Shown: positions 1 through 11,829, counted from the stretch's first letter. The stretch: DNA of 64,000 nucleotides from Artemisia argyi (GCA_030686995.1 CM060692.1:16659465-16723464), one strand, 5' to 3'. Notes: generated from the sequence alone by a model not told the origin. A program made the numbers and translations.

Positions 1-93
1 CATCTTGTGTTTATCTTATTGTTTATATGACTTATTATGTAGTGTAAAGTTATATTAGTAACCATGTAAAAAAGAACTCCCCATTTTATTGTA

Positions 94-273
94 GAGAAAT
101 GCTAGATCCACATAAGAAATCCACAAAAAAAATCCACACGCTGACGTGTCAGTCAGTGATTAGTGGATTTTACTATAGTTTCTCTCTCTTCTCTATGATT
201 AAACCAATCAGTGCATGACACGTCAGCGTGTGAAGTTTTTTTGTAGATTTCTTATGTGGATGTAGCATCCCTC
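94..273. mobile_element. Mutator-like MITE
   Basis: A 180-bp non-coding element has near-perfect terminal inverted repeats of about 58 bp. Both start GAG and share ATCCACATAAGAAATC and the inner block CACACGCTGACGTGTCA. It is bracketed by a 9-bp direct repeat TTTATTGTA at 85-93 and 274-282. Long TIRs with a 9-bp target duplication are the hallmark of Mutator-like elements. There is no room for a transposase, so it is non-autonomous. It lies downstream of AKR copy 1. Confidence 0.9.
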
Positions 274-811
274 TTTATTGTATTCTATTTTAAAATTGGT
301 TTTGGGTATCATTTTTTCTAATTTCATTAAACGTATGAAGCTTAGAGGGTGTTTGGATATGATTATGTTGTAGAAAATGCAATTAGACGCGAAAAATAAG
401 AGTGTCCATTTTGGTACGTTTTAATCAAGGGTTTTAGTATTGCTTATTCTAACCCAAAGTAAGTAAATTAGCTTTTTTTGTTAGCTTATGGGCTTTTTTG
501 AAATTGAAAAAGCTTATTTGAATTTGAACAATCTCATAAGTTGATATAATGCATCTATCAATTTTGAACTTGACCTCAAAAGTCAAATGTTGGAGAAATT
601 TTTCCTTTTAATTATGTGCTCATCTGCGAGATTGAAGCTATAAAAGCTTTTCACACACGTTTACTCTTACACCAAGACATAGAGTTACAGTTACTACCCT
701 TAATGATTTCTTGATAATAAGTTCTCTGAAAACAGAATTTCCAAATAACAAAAGTCAAAACGTTGACTTCTATCAGAACAAAAAGTCATCAATGATATAA
801 GAATAGTAAAC

Positions 812-2166
812 CTGCAAGTAGGAATAACTTCTTCTTCAACATCTCTGGTCCACAAGGACCATTCAAGCTGAACCGCAGTTATTGGATGAACAGCATGTGC
901 CCTTCTAATTGTTTCGGGTGAAGCTTCAGATAAACCTACATATTTTATCTTACCCTCTTCAACTAGTTCCTTTAATGCTCCCATCTAATAAGTTTACAAA
1001 ATACCAACATAAGCAAATTTAGCTAGTTTATATTCCTCCGAAACCGAGGCATTCAGTTCAGCTATCAGCATAATATTAACTAAAACGTTTAGTTCTGTTG
1101 CGTTAGTAAGTGATTATGTATCATATGAAAAGGTGGACTTAAATTAGTACTTAAAGAGGCATGCAAAAGGAGAAACCGTGATTTCGATAGGGATGGTTGT
1201 ATCAATCCGATGAATGTAGTAGAGATCAATGCAGTCAACTCCCAGCCGTTTTAAGCTACCGTTGCAAGCTTCCTTAACGTACACAGGATCACCAGTCACA
1301 GTAAGCCCGGTTTCAGGTGAGATGGACTTGATCCCAAACTTTGTAGCTATTTGCACTTTGTCTCTCCTCCCTCCCTTCAAAGCCTGTAGTAATATATCAA
1401 TCATCATTTCTATTGGACTAGTTATATTATGGAGTGTTTGGGATTGCTAATTAACTGTTTGTCAGCTTATCGATAAGCAATCCTAAATATACTCAAAACC
1501 ATGATTGGCATTTCGGGTTGGCGGGTCGGTACATTCCAACCTGACCAGGACTTGTCCAAGTAATTTGGTCAAATGTGTGAACCTTAGCCCTAGCTATGAT
1601 GAACCATTTATCTAAACGAGTTGCGAATCTAACGGGTCATATGGGTTAAACGGGTGTGAACTCTGAGCATGACCAACTAAGCAATCAACTAAACAGGTTA
1701 CATGGGTTAAACGGGTAGTTGGTTCGGCCCCATACAACCCAATAAAACTTTAACTTCACCTTTTACTTAAAAAGTAAAAAAGGGTTTGCTGGGTGACCCG
1801 TTTAACTCATACTCAACCCAAACACGACATGTTTATTTAATTGGTTAGACGGATCAACCCATTTGGATACGAGTTGTCAATTGTCACTCCAACCCCAAAC
1901 TACTTATCTAGTATATCAAAATGCAATAATCAAAACAAAACAAAACACAAAGGACTAGTTCTAACCTGGCCAATGAGTAGCTCATTAGCATTCGAGCCGT
2001 AAACATCAGAAGTATCAAGAAAGGTGACACCAGAATCAATGGCAGTATGCAAAAGCTGGATCATTTCTTCCTGAGGTTTATCAGTTTGAGACATGCTCAT
2101 GCATCCTAAGCCAATGGCTGACACTTGCAAACCTTGTGAACCAAGCTTTCTTGTTGGCATCACCAT
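812..2166 (-). CDS. Aldo-keto reductase copy 1, partial (exons 1-3)
   Basis: NADPH-dependent aldo-keto reductase of the plant AKR13 type (perakine reductase or auxin-induced PCNT115 group); the substrate cannot be told from sequence. Three exons are visible: 1966-2166, 1177-1383 and 812-984, all with GT-AG borders. The first two have whole-codon lengths of 67 and 69 codons. The tetrad is present as D51, Y56, K82 and H125 (motifs [19 protein letters not shown]). Exon 3 ends with a good donor after the C of IPTC, where copies 4 and 6 also have an intron. No fourth or fifth exon is found at 1-811. Either the gene is truncated, or a long intron carries the rest beyond the window edge. It is the most divergent copy: MSMSQTDK replaces the [13 protein letters not shown] segment, and the start could also be the Met two codons further in. 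Confidence 0.8.
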
Positions 2167-2218
2167 TGTTTGATGTCTTTTAGTACTGATAAAGAGCTAT
2201 TGGAATGAGTAACGTCTT

Positions 2219-2233
2219 AACTATATATTTATA
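2219..2233 (-). promoter_or_regulatory. Putative TATA box of AKR copy 1
   Basis: On the minus strand this reads TATAAATATATAG, about 55-65 bp upstream of the first ATG at 2166. The spacing suits a plant core promoter, but AT-rich DNA produces such words by chance. Confidence 0.4.
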
Positions 2234-2973
2234 AGAATGAATATCTTACGTATGCACTGACATATTGCATACGTGTGATTTTGTAATCTTGTGTATTATT
2301 TTTTAACTTAATTAATTTTTGGCATGAATTTCATCACCAGCTTTTAATTTTTCATCATTAATTCAAAGTTACCTTATTAACATAATCTGTATTCTGTAAT
2401 ACGGAGTAGGTATTTATTACACACACTTTTTTTGGATAAAATTTGTTAAATTTTGAGCTAAAAGCCAAAACTGGTCATTGGTGCATAGCCCAGCTACATT
2501 GACAAACCTGATTTATTTTGCAATTTTGCTACTGCACCAAGTACATTTGTCACAACTAGTTCATCAATAAAAATTGTGTTTTAGTATGGCTTAAACAAAA
2601 ATAAAAATAATAATACTAATTCGACACCACTTATCTCACATGTCTCTAACGAAACTTGAACCTACACCCTCTAGGTTGATGAGTCACTCACATACCGGTG
2701 GGACAAGAGGCCTTTGGTGGCCTAAACAACTCTTAGTTTCCGGGTACAACGCACTTCATAAGTTGAAAACCGACCACGCCATAACAACTAACAAAATATA
2801 TACAGAACTTGGCTCAAGAAAAACTTGAAACCAATAATGTTCACTTATACACTCATTTGACAGCACAATGGGAATATAAACACACAAATACAAATTTTTA
2901 TTTCATCAAAACCAAACTCAGAAACAACATTTTTTGAAGCCATGTCTGCACTTAGCATGTAGTGAACACGCCC

Positions 2974-3338
2974 TTACTCGCTCTTCCATGAAGACAAGGG
3001 TGGAGTATCCGAGTTCTTGTAACAATGCACCAAAATAAATTCAGGCATTCTATCACCCTTGAATGAAGCCATAGATTCAAGCTCAGCCATGTCCTCAGCC
3101 GTGAGTGTAACACCGAGGGCTCCAAGGTTCTGGTTCAGGTTTTCAATCTTGGTTGTACCAGGGATAGGAGCCACGTCGTCCCCTTGGTGCAGGACCCAAG
3201 CCAGTGCCAATTGGGCCAATGTGCACCCTTTTCTTTGTGCCATTTCGCTAATTCTCTCAATAATAACTTTATTGTGGTCAAAGTTCTCTCCTTGTGTCCT
3301 AGGTAAAATCTATATAATATGGAAAAAGCATGATTAAG

Positions 3339-3382
<44 letters not shown>

Positions 3383-5315
3383 CGACATCACGTGGTGAAA
3401 TCAGAAACCGACAAACAACTCAATGGGCTTATGTTTACACATATCAATAAGTATACAAGAAAATCAAACACAATATGATATTAGCACAAACCTGTCTAAA
3501 GTCGTCAGCAGTGATATTGTCCATCAACTTTACACCTGAAGCAAAGAAGCCACTACCCAATGGAGCAAAAGGAACAATCCCGATTCCTAACTCTCTGCAG
3601 GTAGGAATGACCTCGTCTTCTGCATCTCTAGTCCATAAAGACCACTCCAGTTGTACAGCTGTTATTGGATGAACAGCATGTGCTCTTCTGATGGTTTCTG
3701 GACCAGCTTCAGATAGACCGATATATTTTATTTTACCTTCTTCAACCAGTTTCTTGAGTTCTCCCATCTACAAAAAAAGATCGCTCTCCTTTATAAGCAG
3801 GCAATGCTTCATACATGTCGCCTACTCGCCTTAACACTTGATATAAGTTTATCGAAAATTAGGACTTACTGATAAGCTCACTTTTTGTTTTAATATATAC
3901 TTCTAACCACAAATAACAATAGCAACATTTGACAAAGCATATATTTATGAAAAATCTGCAGTAAAGACCCGCTGTAATAGAATATACTGACCATATTCAG
4001 ATTTAATACCATTACTAAGCTGCAGCAAAACTAGTTCTGAATTTGTCAAACACTCAAACTGATTACCTAATTATAACAACTTCAAACACATCTAACAAGA
4101 AGCTAGAGCATAGTTGATATTGCCAGAACAACAAGCTAATATAAAACCAAAAGAGGAACTAACTGTGATTTCGATGGGAACTCTTATATCAATGCGATGA
4201 ACATAGTAAAGATCAATATAATCAACATCAAGTCTCTTCAAACTTGCTTCACAACAAGCCCTTACGTACTCCGGATCCCCACGGATTTCTGTATTTTCAA
4301 AACCCCCCTTAAACTGAATTCCAAATTTCGTAGCTAGCTGAACATCCTCTCTCTTGAGTCCCTTCAATGCCTGCACCAATCACACAATCACAAAAACAGT
4401 AAAATTCACGGTGAAGCTACTAGCGACAAGTTCACTCACACAAAACCAGTCAAATTCACTTTAAAGACTTAAGGCATGTTTGGGATTGCTTATGTTTTCT
4501 GCTTTGCAGCTTGGTTTTATTCAGATAAGCAGTTTGAAGTGTTTGAATCATCCAAACTGACTTCCCTTACCACATTTGCAGTTAAGCAGGTTGAGACATG
4601 CTTATTTCGAAATGCTTATTTAAAATGAAACTAACTTACTTTTTTACCATCATCATATCTAGCCTAAAAACTATCATAAATACTTTAGACCAAAAATTTC
4701 TTAGACAAAAATGTCCATTTTTGGTCTTATTGCAGTCAATTTACAAAATAAGTAAATTCAAAGACTACCCTTTAAGCCTCTGACTAAATACACATGAAGG
4801 CTTAAAGTGGTGTTTGGAATTGCTTATTTCATTTGCTTGACAGCTCATTATTACTAGGATAAGCAGTTTATCATCCAAAATGCTTATCTTTAAGCTTTAT
4901 ACCATCATCATATCTAGCCTAATACTTTAGGCCAAAAATTTCTAGACAAAAATAAGTAAATTCAAACACCCTTTAAGCCTCTTACTAAATAAGCACTTTC
5001 TTTCTGTTGTCTTATTACCCTTTTTTACAAAATAAGTAAATCCAAAACTACGCTTTTAAGCAGCTTACAAAATAAGCAAAATCCAAGAAAAAATTTCACC
5101 TTGCCAAGAAGAATCTCATTAGCATGATCAGTACCATAAACATCAGAAGTATCAAAATGAGTAACACCAACACTAACAGCATGATGGATCACTTTAATCA
5201 TTTCTTCATCAGGTTTAGCAGGACCATATCCACCAGACATACCCATGCATCCTAACCCAATTACTGACACTTCCAACCCCTGTGATCCTAGCTTAATTCT
5301 CTTCACATTTGACAT
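2974..5315 (-). CDS. Aldo-keto reductase copy 2, intact
   Basis: NADPH-dependent reductase of carbonyl substrates, AKR13 type, predicted cytosolic (no signal peptide or membrane segment). Four exons are read: 5100-5315, 4164-4370, 3492-3767 and 2974-3309, all GT-AG. Their lengths of 216, 207, 276 and 336 bp give 344 residues, the usual family length. The catalytic tetrad is D55, Y60 (FDTSDVYG), K87 (TKFG) and H130 (YYVHRID). The C-terminal [11 protein letters not shown] segment is the family's cofactor-binding region. Exon 3 continues straight through [10 protein letters not shown], where copies 4 and 6 have an intron. A TATA-like box sits about 92 bp upstream of the ATG. Perakine reductase and 'probable aldo-keto reductase' relatives are the closest families I recognise; the actual substrate is unknown. 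Confidence 0.93.
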
Positions 5316-5406
5316 TTTTTTTAGAAAAATAATTTGTTGGTTTTATATAAAATGGGGAATCTTTTGTTGGGTGTGAGTTTTCTTGGAAAATTGAGCTGAG
5401 GAAAGG

Positions 5407-5413
5407 TATATAA
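5407..5413 (-). promoter_or_regulatory. Putative TATA box of AKR copy 2
   Basis: TTATATA on the minus strand, about 92 bp upstream of the ATG. It is conserved in position and context (GCTGAGGAAAGGTATATAA on the plus strand) in the duplicate at 10968, which supports it being the core promoter. Confidence 0.5.
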
Positions 5414-5419
5414 GAGCAT

Positions 5420-6060
5420 CACGTATCATGTACCATGAATACCAGCACCTCTTCATTTACCCGACAAGTGTCATATCACTTTAACTAGTCATGATCAACT
5501 CAACACAACATCTCTTCTTCATTTGAGTCCACCACTTCCAAATTTATTTTATTTTTCATTTTTGAAACACACTAAATTCGTTTCATTCGATTAAAATTAC
5601 AATACAATTTAAAAAATAAAATAAAAAAACAAAACTTAAGAAATATGAAATATTTTATTTATGATATGAAGTTGACTCATAACAACCATGTTTGACCGAG
5701 CAAAAGATGTTGTGAACCATCTTATCTCTTTATTTGGGTCCCACAGGTGTCATCTCACTTTAATACAACTATTTAAAAATACCTTTTGTCATAACATAAA
5801 ACAAACTCTTCATTTGAGCCTCACCCACCCTCTATAATAACACAAAACAAAATGGTAACATGCAATTTGTGCTTTACTTCCACTTCGAGGAGAGAACGGT
5901 GAGCACCCCCGGTGTCGCGGTGAGGGAACGGCAGGCATCAGTTTTCTTTACCACACCGTTTGCCTAAGTGGGAACATGAACGAGTGGAAGTGTAAAGTGT
6001 TTTAAATTTTGATTTTCAAATGTGGGGTCATTGTTGTCTTTGGCTTTTTGCAGATATATG

Positions 6061-6102
<42 letters not shown>

Positions 6103-6860
6103 CATCCGTTTTAAAATAGTAATTGAAAGGAATATAATCATCACGGTTTTTTTGTTGTGTTACAAAATGACAGTTTTACCTAGAAAAAACTAATTACCAA
6201 TGTTTTATGTAAAAATTGTAATTATAACTTTAAGTAGGGTAACATGATAAACTCAATTAAACTTTTCTTATTTATTTATTTTTAGCAGTAGACAATTAAT
6301 TCGGTACAACACATAAGAAAACGTGATCAGATAATATGATACAGAGAGAGTAATATCTAAAAGAAGCTTTTGTCGTGAGAAGGCTACAACTTAAAGGAAA
6401 AAATAGTTTCTGAATAGTTTTTGAAAAAAATAAAAAATGAGAGGCTCATAAATTAAAAACTTGTGATTTCACTAGTTGTGAAATCTGTTTTTTAGGGTAT
6501 TTTTCTCATTAGAGAAATAGTTATTTTGAGGTAATAACTTGAGGATCCTCAAGTTACTGGAACAAATGACTTGAAGATTTCCCTTACTCACAAGTCACAA
6601 CAAACTTATATTTAATAGAATAAAAAAAAGTATAATTTAGGCAATAAATTATTGATGATTTTAGTGTTATCAATTTTTGTAATTAAAATTACCCGAGACT
6701 AAATGGACTCCAAATGAAATTGACCCGCCAAATCTATAACGACGTCGCTAAAAGTTGTCGATATAGGTTTTAGTTATTTATTTAATTTTTAAATAAATGT
6801 AAATTAATTATAAATAACTTAAATTGATTATAAATTATTTAAAAATATAAGTTATTTACA
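5420..6860. other. Upstream flank of AKR copy 2, no gene
   Basis: I find no coding region here. It contains two related blocks (around 5440-5560 and 5700-5840, each with a TGTCAT(A/C)TCACTTTAA word and a CTTCATTTGAG word), probably a small repeat. A poly-T run of 39 lies at 6064-6102. The stretch 5970-6390 is homologous to 11040-11820 in the duplicate. Confidence 0.5.
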
Positions 6861-7218
6861 CTAATTTTCTTAAATAAATTTAAATTCATTCGCTACAAAA
6901 ACCAATCACCTTCTATTGTAAGTTTTAAAGGCTTGCTTCTTTTTTTGCTACATTTAAACGTGTTATTTTGTGCATGTTTTCAACTTTATTTAGTGGCTCG
7001 TTATTTTTTAGCCACTAAAAAAAATGCAACGGATAGTTTTAAACCGTTTATCTCTTCTTCGTTCACACTCCAACGTCACAATTTCTTGTCGTTTATTTCG
7101 TCGTCTGCACAGCGAGCTGATGACAGCGAGGGCACAACAAAGGAAGTTGGGGTGGCGAGCATGCCACATAAGCACGGCGAACTCCTCTCGTTGTCATACC
7201 GGATGCTCTTATACATTC
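6860..7218. other. Junction between duplicated units
   Basis: This sequence sits between the two duplicated AKR units and matches neither. It holds short open frames, but none shows a domain I recognise and they overlap one another, so I do not call a gene. Confidence 0.4.
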
Positions 7219-7349
7219 AAATGACAGCACAATGGGAATATAAAGTTATAAAACACACAAATACAAATTTTATTTCATCATAACCAAACTTAAAAACAAC
7301 ATTTTTAAAAGCCATGACAGCACTTGGCTTGTAGTGAACATACATGCCC

Positions 7350-10300
7350 TTACTCACGTTTCCATGAAGACAAGGGTGGAGTATCCGAGTTCTTGTAACT
7401 ATGCACCAAAATAAATTCAGGCATTCTATCACCCTTGAACGAAGCCATTGATTCAAGCTCAGCCATGTCCTCAGCCGTGAGTGTAACACCAAGGGCTCCA
7501 AGGTTCTGGTTCAGGTTTTCAATCTTGGTTGTACCAGGGATAGGGCCCACATCATCACCTTGGTGCAGGACCCAAGCCAGCGCCAATTGGGCCAATGTGC
7601 ACCCTTTTCTTTGTGCCATTTCGCTAATTCTCTCGATAATAGCTTTATTGTGGTCAAAGTTCTCTCCTTGTACCCTTGGTAGAATCTATATAATATGGAA
7701 AAAGCATGATTAGGATTAAAATAAAAAATAAAAAAAAAATAATAAAAAAATAAACCGACATCACGTGGTGAAATCAGAAACCGACAAACAACTCGACAGG
7801 CTTATGTTTACACATATCAATAGAAGTATACAATAAAGTCAAACACAATATGAGATGAGCACAAACCTGTCTATAGTCGTTAGCAGCAATATTGTCCATC
7901 AACTTTACACCTGAAGCAAAGAAGCCAGTACCCAATGGAGCAAAAGGAACAATCCCGATTCCTAACTCTCTGCAGGTAGGAATGACCTCGTCTTCTGCAT
8001 CTCTAGTCCATAAAGACCACTCCAGTTGTACAGCTGTTATTGGATGGACAGCGTGTGCTCTTCTGATGGTTTCTGGACCAGCTTCAGATAGACCGATATA
8101 TTTTATTTTACCTTCTTCAACCAGTTTCTTGAGTTCTCCCATCTACAAAAAAGATCGTTCTCCCTTATAAGCAGGCAATGCTTCATAAATATGTCTCCTA
8201 CTCACCTTAACACTTGATATAAGTTTATCGAAAATTAGGACTTACTGATAAGCTCACTTCTTGTTTTAATATATACTACTCTGTTACCGAGTTTATTTTT
8301 TGGAGTGAAAGGGAAAGGTTTGGGATGGTAGTAAAAAAATTTGTGTTCCTTAGATTTTTTAGGAGGGGAGAGGAAAGTAAAGGATAGTAAATTACATCAA
8401 AATTACTCTCCTAATTTACTTCCCAAATTGGGATGAAATGAAGTGAAATTGATTTTAAAGCTCTTTTTTTGTTACTTCCTTCTCTTTTCTTTCCAACTCG
8501 GGAATACAATATAAAAAAATAATTTCTTATTCCTCTCCTCTTTACTTCACTCCTTTTTTCCTCTCCATCTCTCTTCTTTCCGTTTTATACTCGGGAACAG
8601 AAAATAGCAACATTTGACAAAAGCATATATTTATGAAAAATCTGCAGTAAATACCCTGCTGTAATATAATTTACTGACCATGTTCAGATCAATACCATTA
8701 CTAAGTTGTATAAAAAATATAGTAGGTAAATTTGGCTTTGATAAAAAGGACAACTTTTGCAATCTATAATGAAACTATAAGAATCATACAGTATATATTA
8801 GCAGGCAATCAATTACTGGAACACAGTTACTGAAACCTTGAATATTAGGCGTTGGGCATCGCCTTCTGAAGGTGATACTAATTGGTTTGTGTTTTCAACT
8901 TGACGCATATTCATTTTCAAGTGTTTGCTTATAGTGAATCTGATTCGCATCTAATCATCTAGGAGCATTGTCAGTTTAGAACTAGCTACAGCGAAACTAG
9001 TTCTGAATTTGTCAAACACTCAAACTGATTACCAAACTATCACAACTTAAATCCACATCTAATAACAAGCTAGAGCATAGCCGATATTAACATAACAGCA
9101 AGCTAATGTAAAGCCAAAAGAGGAACTAACTGTGATTTCGATGGGCACTCTTGTATCAATGCGATGAACATAGTAAAGATCAATATAATCAACATCAAGT
9201 CTCTTCAAACTTGCTTCACAACAAGCCCTTACGTACTCCGGATCCCCACGGACTTCTGTATTTTCAAAACCTCCCTTAAACTGAATTCCAAATTTCGTAG
9301 CTAGCTGAATATCCTCTCTCTTGAGTCCCTTCAATGCCTGCACCAATCACACAATCACAAAAACAGTAAAATTCAGAGTGAAGCTACCAGTGACAAGTTC
9401 ACTCACACAAAAAAAGTTGGTGCGTTTGGTATACTCATAGGAATTACTATAGGTATGGGTTTGATTATATAATGGAATGGTAATAGGTATCATTACTTTA
9501 AAAAGATGTTTGGTATATTTATAAGATATGGGTATATGTATTACAAACCTCAAAGAAAATGGTAAACCCACCCTCTTAGATGGGTTTGGAGGATTCCTAA
9601 TTCTATGGGTGTGATATATAAATTCTAAACCTATTCATGCATACCAAACACCTACTATGACTATCATTCCCATTCCCCATTCCTATACCTGTGAACCAAA
9701 CACACCCTCAAATTCACTTTAAAGACTTAAGGCATGTTCGGTATTATTTTTACCATCATATCTAGCCTAAAAACTATCATAAATAGTTAAATACTTTAGA
9801 CCAAAAACTTCTTAGACAAAAATGTCCATTTTTTTATCTTATTGCGTTCAATTTACAAAATAAGTAAATTCAAACACTACCCTCTAAGCCTCTTACTAAA
9901 TACGCAAAATCCAAAACACACCCAAATTCACAGGCACAAAAACAGTCAAATACACATGAAGGCTTAAAGGGGTGTTTGGAATTGCTTATTTTTTTGCTTA
10001 CAGCTTATTATTACTAGGATAAGCAGTTTATCGTCCAAAATGCTTTTTGGCTTAGTTTCGGTTTATTTTTTAAGCTGAAATTTCTTAAAAAATGTTAATA
10101 TTTGGTCTTATTGCAAGTTTGCATTTTGAACAAAAGAACCCAAACACTATGCCTTTAAGCAGCTTTCAAAATAAGCAATCCCAAACAGTGGCGAACACCC
10201 TCAAATTCAGACACATAAATAACACAAAAACAGTAAAGTTTGAACTCTAATCACACCAAACCAAACAACAATAAGCAATCAAACAAACCTTAATTCTGCT

Positions 10301-10878
10301 TATTTCTAGTTTAATAAGTTGTTTGGATCATCCTAACCGCTAGATTGTGGGCAAAAAGTAAGCATTTTTCTCAAAGCAGGTTAATGAAAGTGTTGAAGCA
10401 TGCTTATCTTTAAGCTTGTTACCATCATCATATCTAGCCTAATACTTTAGACCAAAAAATTCTAGACAAAATGTAACTTTTTGGTCTTATTGCAGTCATT
10501 TCACAATACAAGTAAATTCAAACACTACCCTTTAAGCCTCTATTAAAATAAGCACTTTCTTTTTGTTGTCTTATGTATTACCTTTTTTACAAAACAAGTA
10601 AAATCCAAAACTACCCTTTTAAGCAGCTTACAAAATAAGCAAAATCCAAGAAAAAATTTCACCTTGCCAAGAAGAATCTCATTAGCATGATCAGTACCAT
10701 AAACATCAGAAGTATCAAAATGAGTAACACCAACACTAACAGCATGATGGATCACTTTAATCATTTCTTCATCTGGTTTAACTGGACCATATCCACCAGA
10801 CATTCCCATGCATCCTAACCCAATTGCTGACACTTCCAACCCTTGTGATCCTAGCTTAATTCTCTTCACATTTGACAT
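7350..10878 (-). CDS. Aldo-keto reductase copy 3, intact
   Basis: Nearly identical sister of copy 2, with exons 10663-10878, 9131-9337, 7867-8142 and 7350-7685. Exon lengths match copy 2 exactly (216, 207, 276, 336 bp), giving 344 residues. The tetrad D55, Y60, K87 and H130 is intact, and the segment [11 protein letters not shown] is kept. I chose the ATG at 10878 ([10 protein letters not shown]) because it aligns with copy 2; an in-frame ATG five codons upstream (MFYKK) also exists. Like copy 2 it lacks the intron inside the [10 protein letters not shown] region. Introns 1 and 2 are enlarged by MITEs absent from copy 2. Function is NADPH-dependent carbonyl reduction by family; substrate not known. 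Confidence 0.93.
8281..8600. mobile_element. MITE in intron 2 of AKR copy 3
   Basis: A 320-bp insertion relative to copy 2's intron. Its ends are CTGTTACCGAGT and, inverted, CTGTTCCCGAGT (11 of 12 match). The interior is purine-rich on one half and pyrimidine-rich on the other, so it can fold back. I see no clean target duplication; the empty site in copy 2 has diverged. The superfamily is unassigned. Confidence 0.65.
9418..9707. mobile_element. MITE in intron 1 of AKR copy 3
   Basis: About 290 bp absent from the matching position of copy 2, where ACTCACACAAA runs directly to TCAAATTCACTTT. The ends are inverted: GGTGCGTTTGGTATAC-type on the left, GGTGTGTTTGGTTCAC on the right read inverted, both followed by TAGGAAT. 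GGTGTGTTTGG-type ends are common in plant hAT- or PIF-like MITEs. The target duplication is not clear. Confidence 0.65.
9972..10188. mobile_element. MITE, GTTTGGGATTGCTTAT family
   Basis: About 217 bp with terminal inverted repeats GTGTTTGGAATTGCTTATTT and, inverted, CTGTTTGGGATTGCTTATTT. Fragments of the same family recur at about 1434, 4490 and 4812, so it is a repeated local family. It lies in intron 1 of AKR copy 3. Confidence 0.6.
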
Positions 10879-10967
10879 TTTTTTATAAAACAAATTGTTG
10901 GTTTTGTGAAAAATGGGAAATTGTTTTATGGGTGTGAGTTTTCTTGGAAAATTGAGCTGAGGAAAGG

Positions 10968-10974
10968 TATATAA
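10968..10974 (-). promoter_or_regulatory. Putative TATA box of AKR copy 3
   Basis: TTATATA on the minus strand about 90 bp upstream of the ATG at 10878, in the same context as the box upstream of copy 2. Confidence 0.5.
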
Positions 10975-11202
10975 TGATGAATAAGTTATTTATTTATGAT
11001 ATGAAGTTGACTCATAACAGCCATGTTTGACTGTTGAAAGTAAGTGGGAACATGAACAAGTGGAAGTGTAAAAGTGTCATAAAGTTTGATTTTCAATGTG
11101 AGGTTGTCGTTGTCTTTGGCTCTTTGCATTAGATATATAATCCAAAAGGAATGATTATTTTTATTATTTTTTTTTGACTTTGTAATAATCATTGGTTAAA
11201 AT

Positions 11203-11343
11203 TAGGGGTGTAAACGAGCCGAGTCGAGCCGAGTATTGACATACTCGAGCTCGGCTCGTTTAAAATCGAGTCGAGTCGAGTATTTTTCGAGTCGATCTCG
11301 AGTTGTTCACGAGTTGTCTCGGCTCGATTACACCCCTATTTAC

Positions 11344-11415
<72 letters not shown>

Positions 11416-11450
11416 GTATATATATATATGTATATATATGTATATGTATG

Positions 11451-11509
<59 letters not shown>

Positions 11510-11644
11510 GGGTGTAAATGTGTAATCGAGTCGAGTCGAGTAGCTCGCGAGTTGTCTCGGCTCGTTTAAAATCGAGTCGAATCGAGTATTTTTCGAGTCG
11601 ATCTCGAGTTGCTCGCGAGTTGTCTCGGCTCGTTTACACCCCTA
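11203..11644. mobile_element. hAT-type MITE in promoter region of AKR copy 3
   Basis: The ends are TAGGGGTGTAAACGAGCCGAG on the left and its exact inverse on the right. An 8-bp direct repeat GTTAAAAT flanks it at 11195-11202 and 11645-11652, as expected for hAT. Inside it looks like two short palindromic copies (each bounded by GGTGTAAA and TTACACCCC type ends, rich in TCGAGTCGAG words) separated by a long TA microsatellite. No transposase is present. It lies about 320 bp upstream of the AKR copy 3 start codon. Confidence 0.88.
11341..11505. repeat. (TA)n microsatellite with TATG variants
   Basis: About 165 bp of TA dinucleotides interrupted by GTA steps, lying inside the hAT MITE between its two palindromic halves. 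Open frames across it (poly Tyr-Ile) are artefacts. Confidence 0.95.
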
Positions 11645-11829
11645 GTTAAAATGGTAAACTCGATCAAACTTTTCTATAGACGGTTAATTCAGTACAATAT
11701 TTATTCAACTTTGAAAAGATATATATACAATTTTCTTATTCTTTAAGAATAGGTGGTTAGATAATATGAGACAAAGAGAGTATTATCTAATAAATGCTTT
11801 GGTCGTGAGAAGGCTACAAAGTTTTGAAA

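Larger units (their letters stand above)
2861..6390. repeat. Duplicated segment, unit A (with AKR copy 2)
   Basis: The sequence from the 3' flank of AKR copy 2 through its promoter matches 7220-11820 almost throughout. It starts at the shared ACAGCACAATGGGAATATAA block and runs past the shared block ending GTCGTGAGAAGGCTACAA. Both units have acquired private insertions: unit A has extra promoter DNA around 5430-5960, and unit B has three MITEs in introns and one in the promoter. Exon lengths are identical, so the duplication is recent relative to the split from copy 4. Confidence 0.8.
7220..11820. repeat. Duplicated segment, unit B (with AKR copy 3)
   Basis: Second unit of the AKR tandem duplication, homologous to 2861-6390. 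It is about 1 kb longer, mainly because of insertions absent from unit A: 8281-8600 (intron 2), 9418-9707 and part of 9972-10188 (intron 1), and 11203-11644 (promoter). Confidence 0.8.

Noticed and set aside
1..811. Missing exons of AKR copy 1 as proof of a pseudogene
   Set aside because: The window edge may cut the gene; a long intron is possible, so I leave the status open.
11236..11569. Open frames of about 90 codons (poly Tyr-Ile) across the microsatellite
   Set aside because: They are translations of TA repeats inside a hAT MITE.
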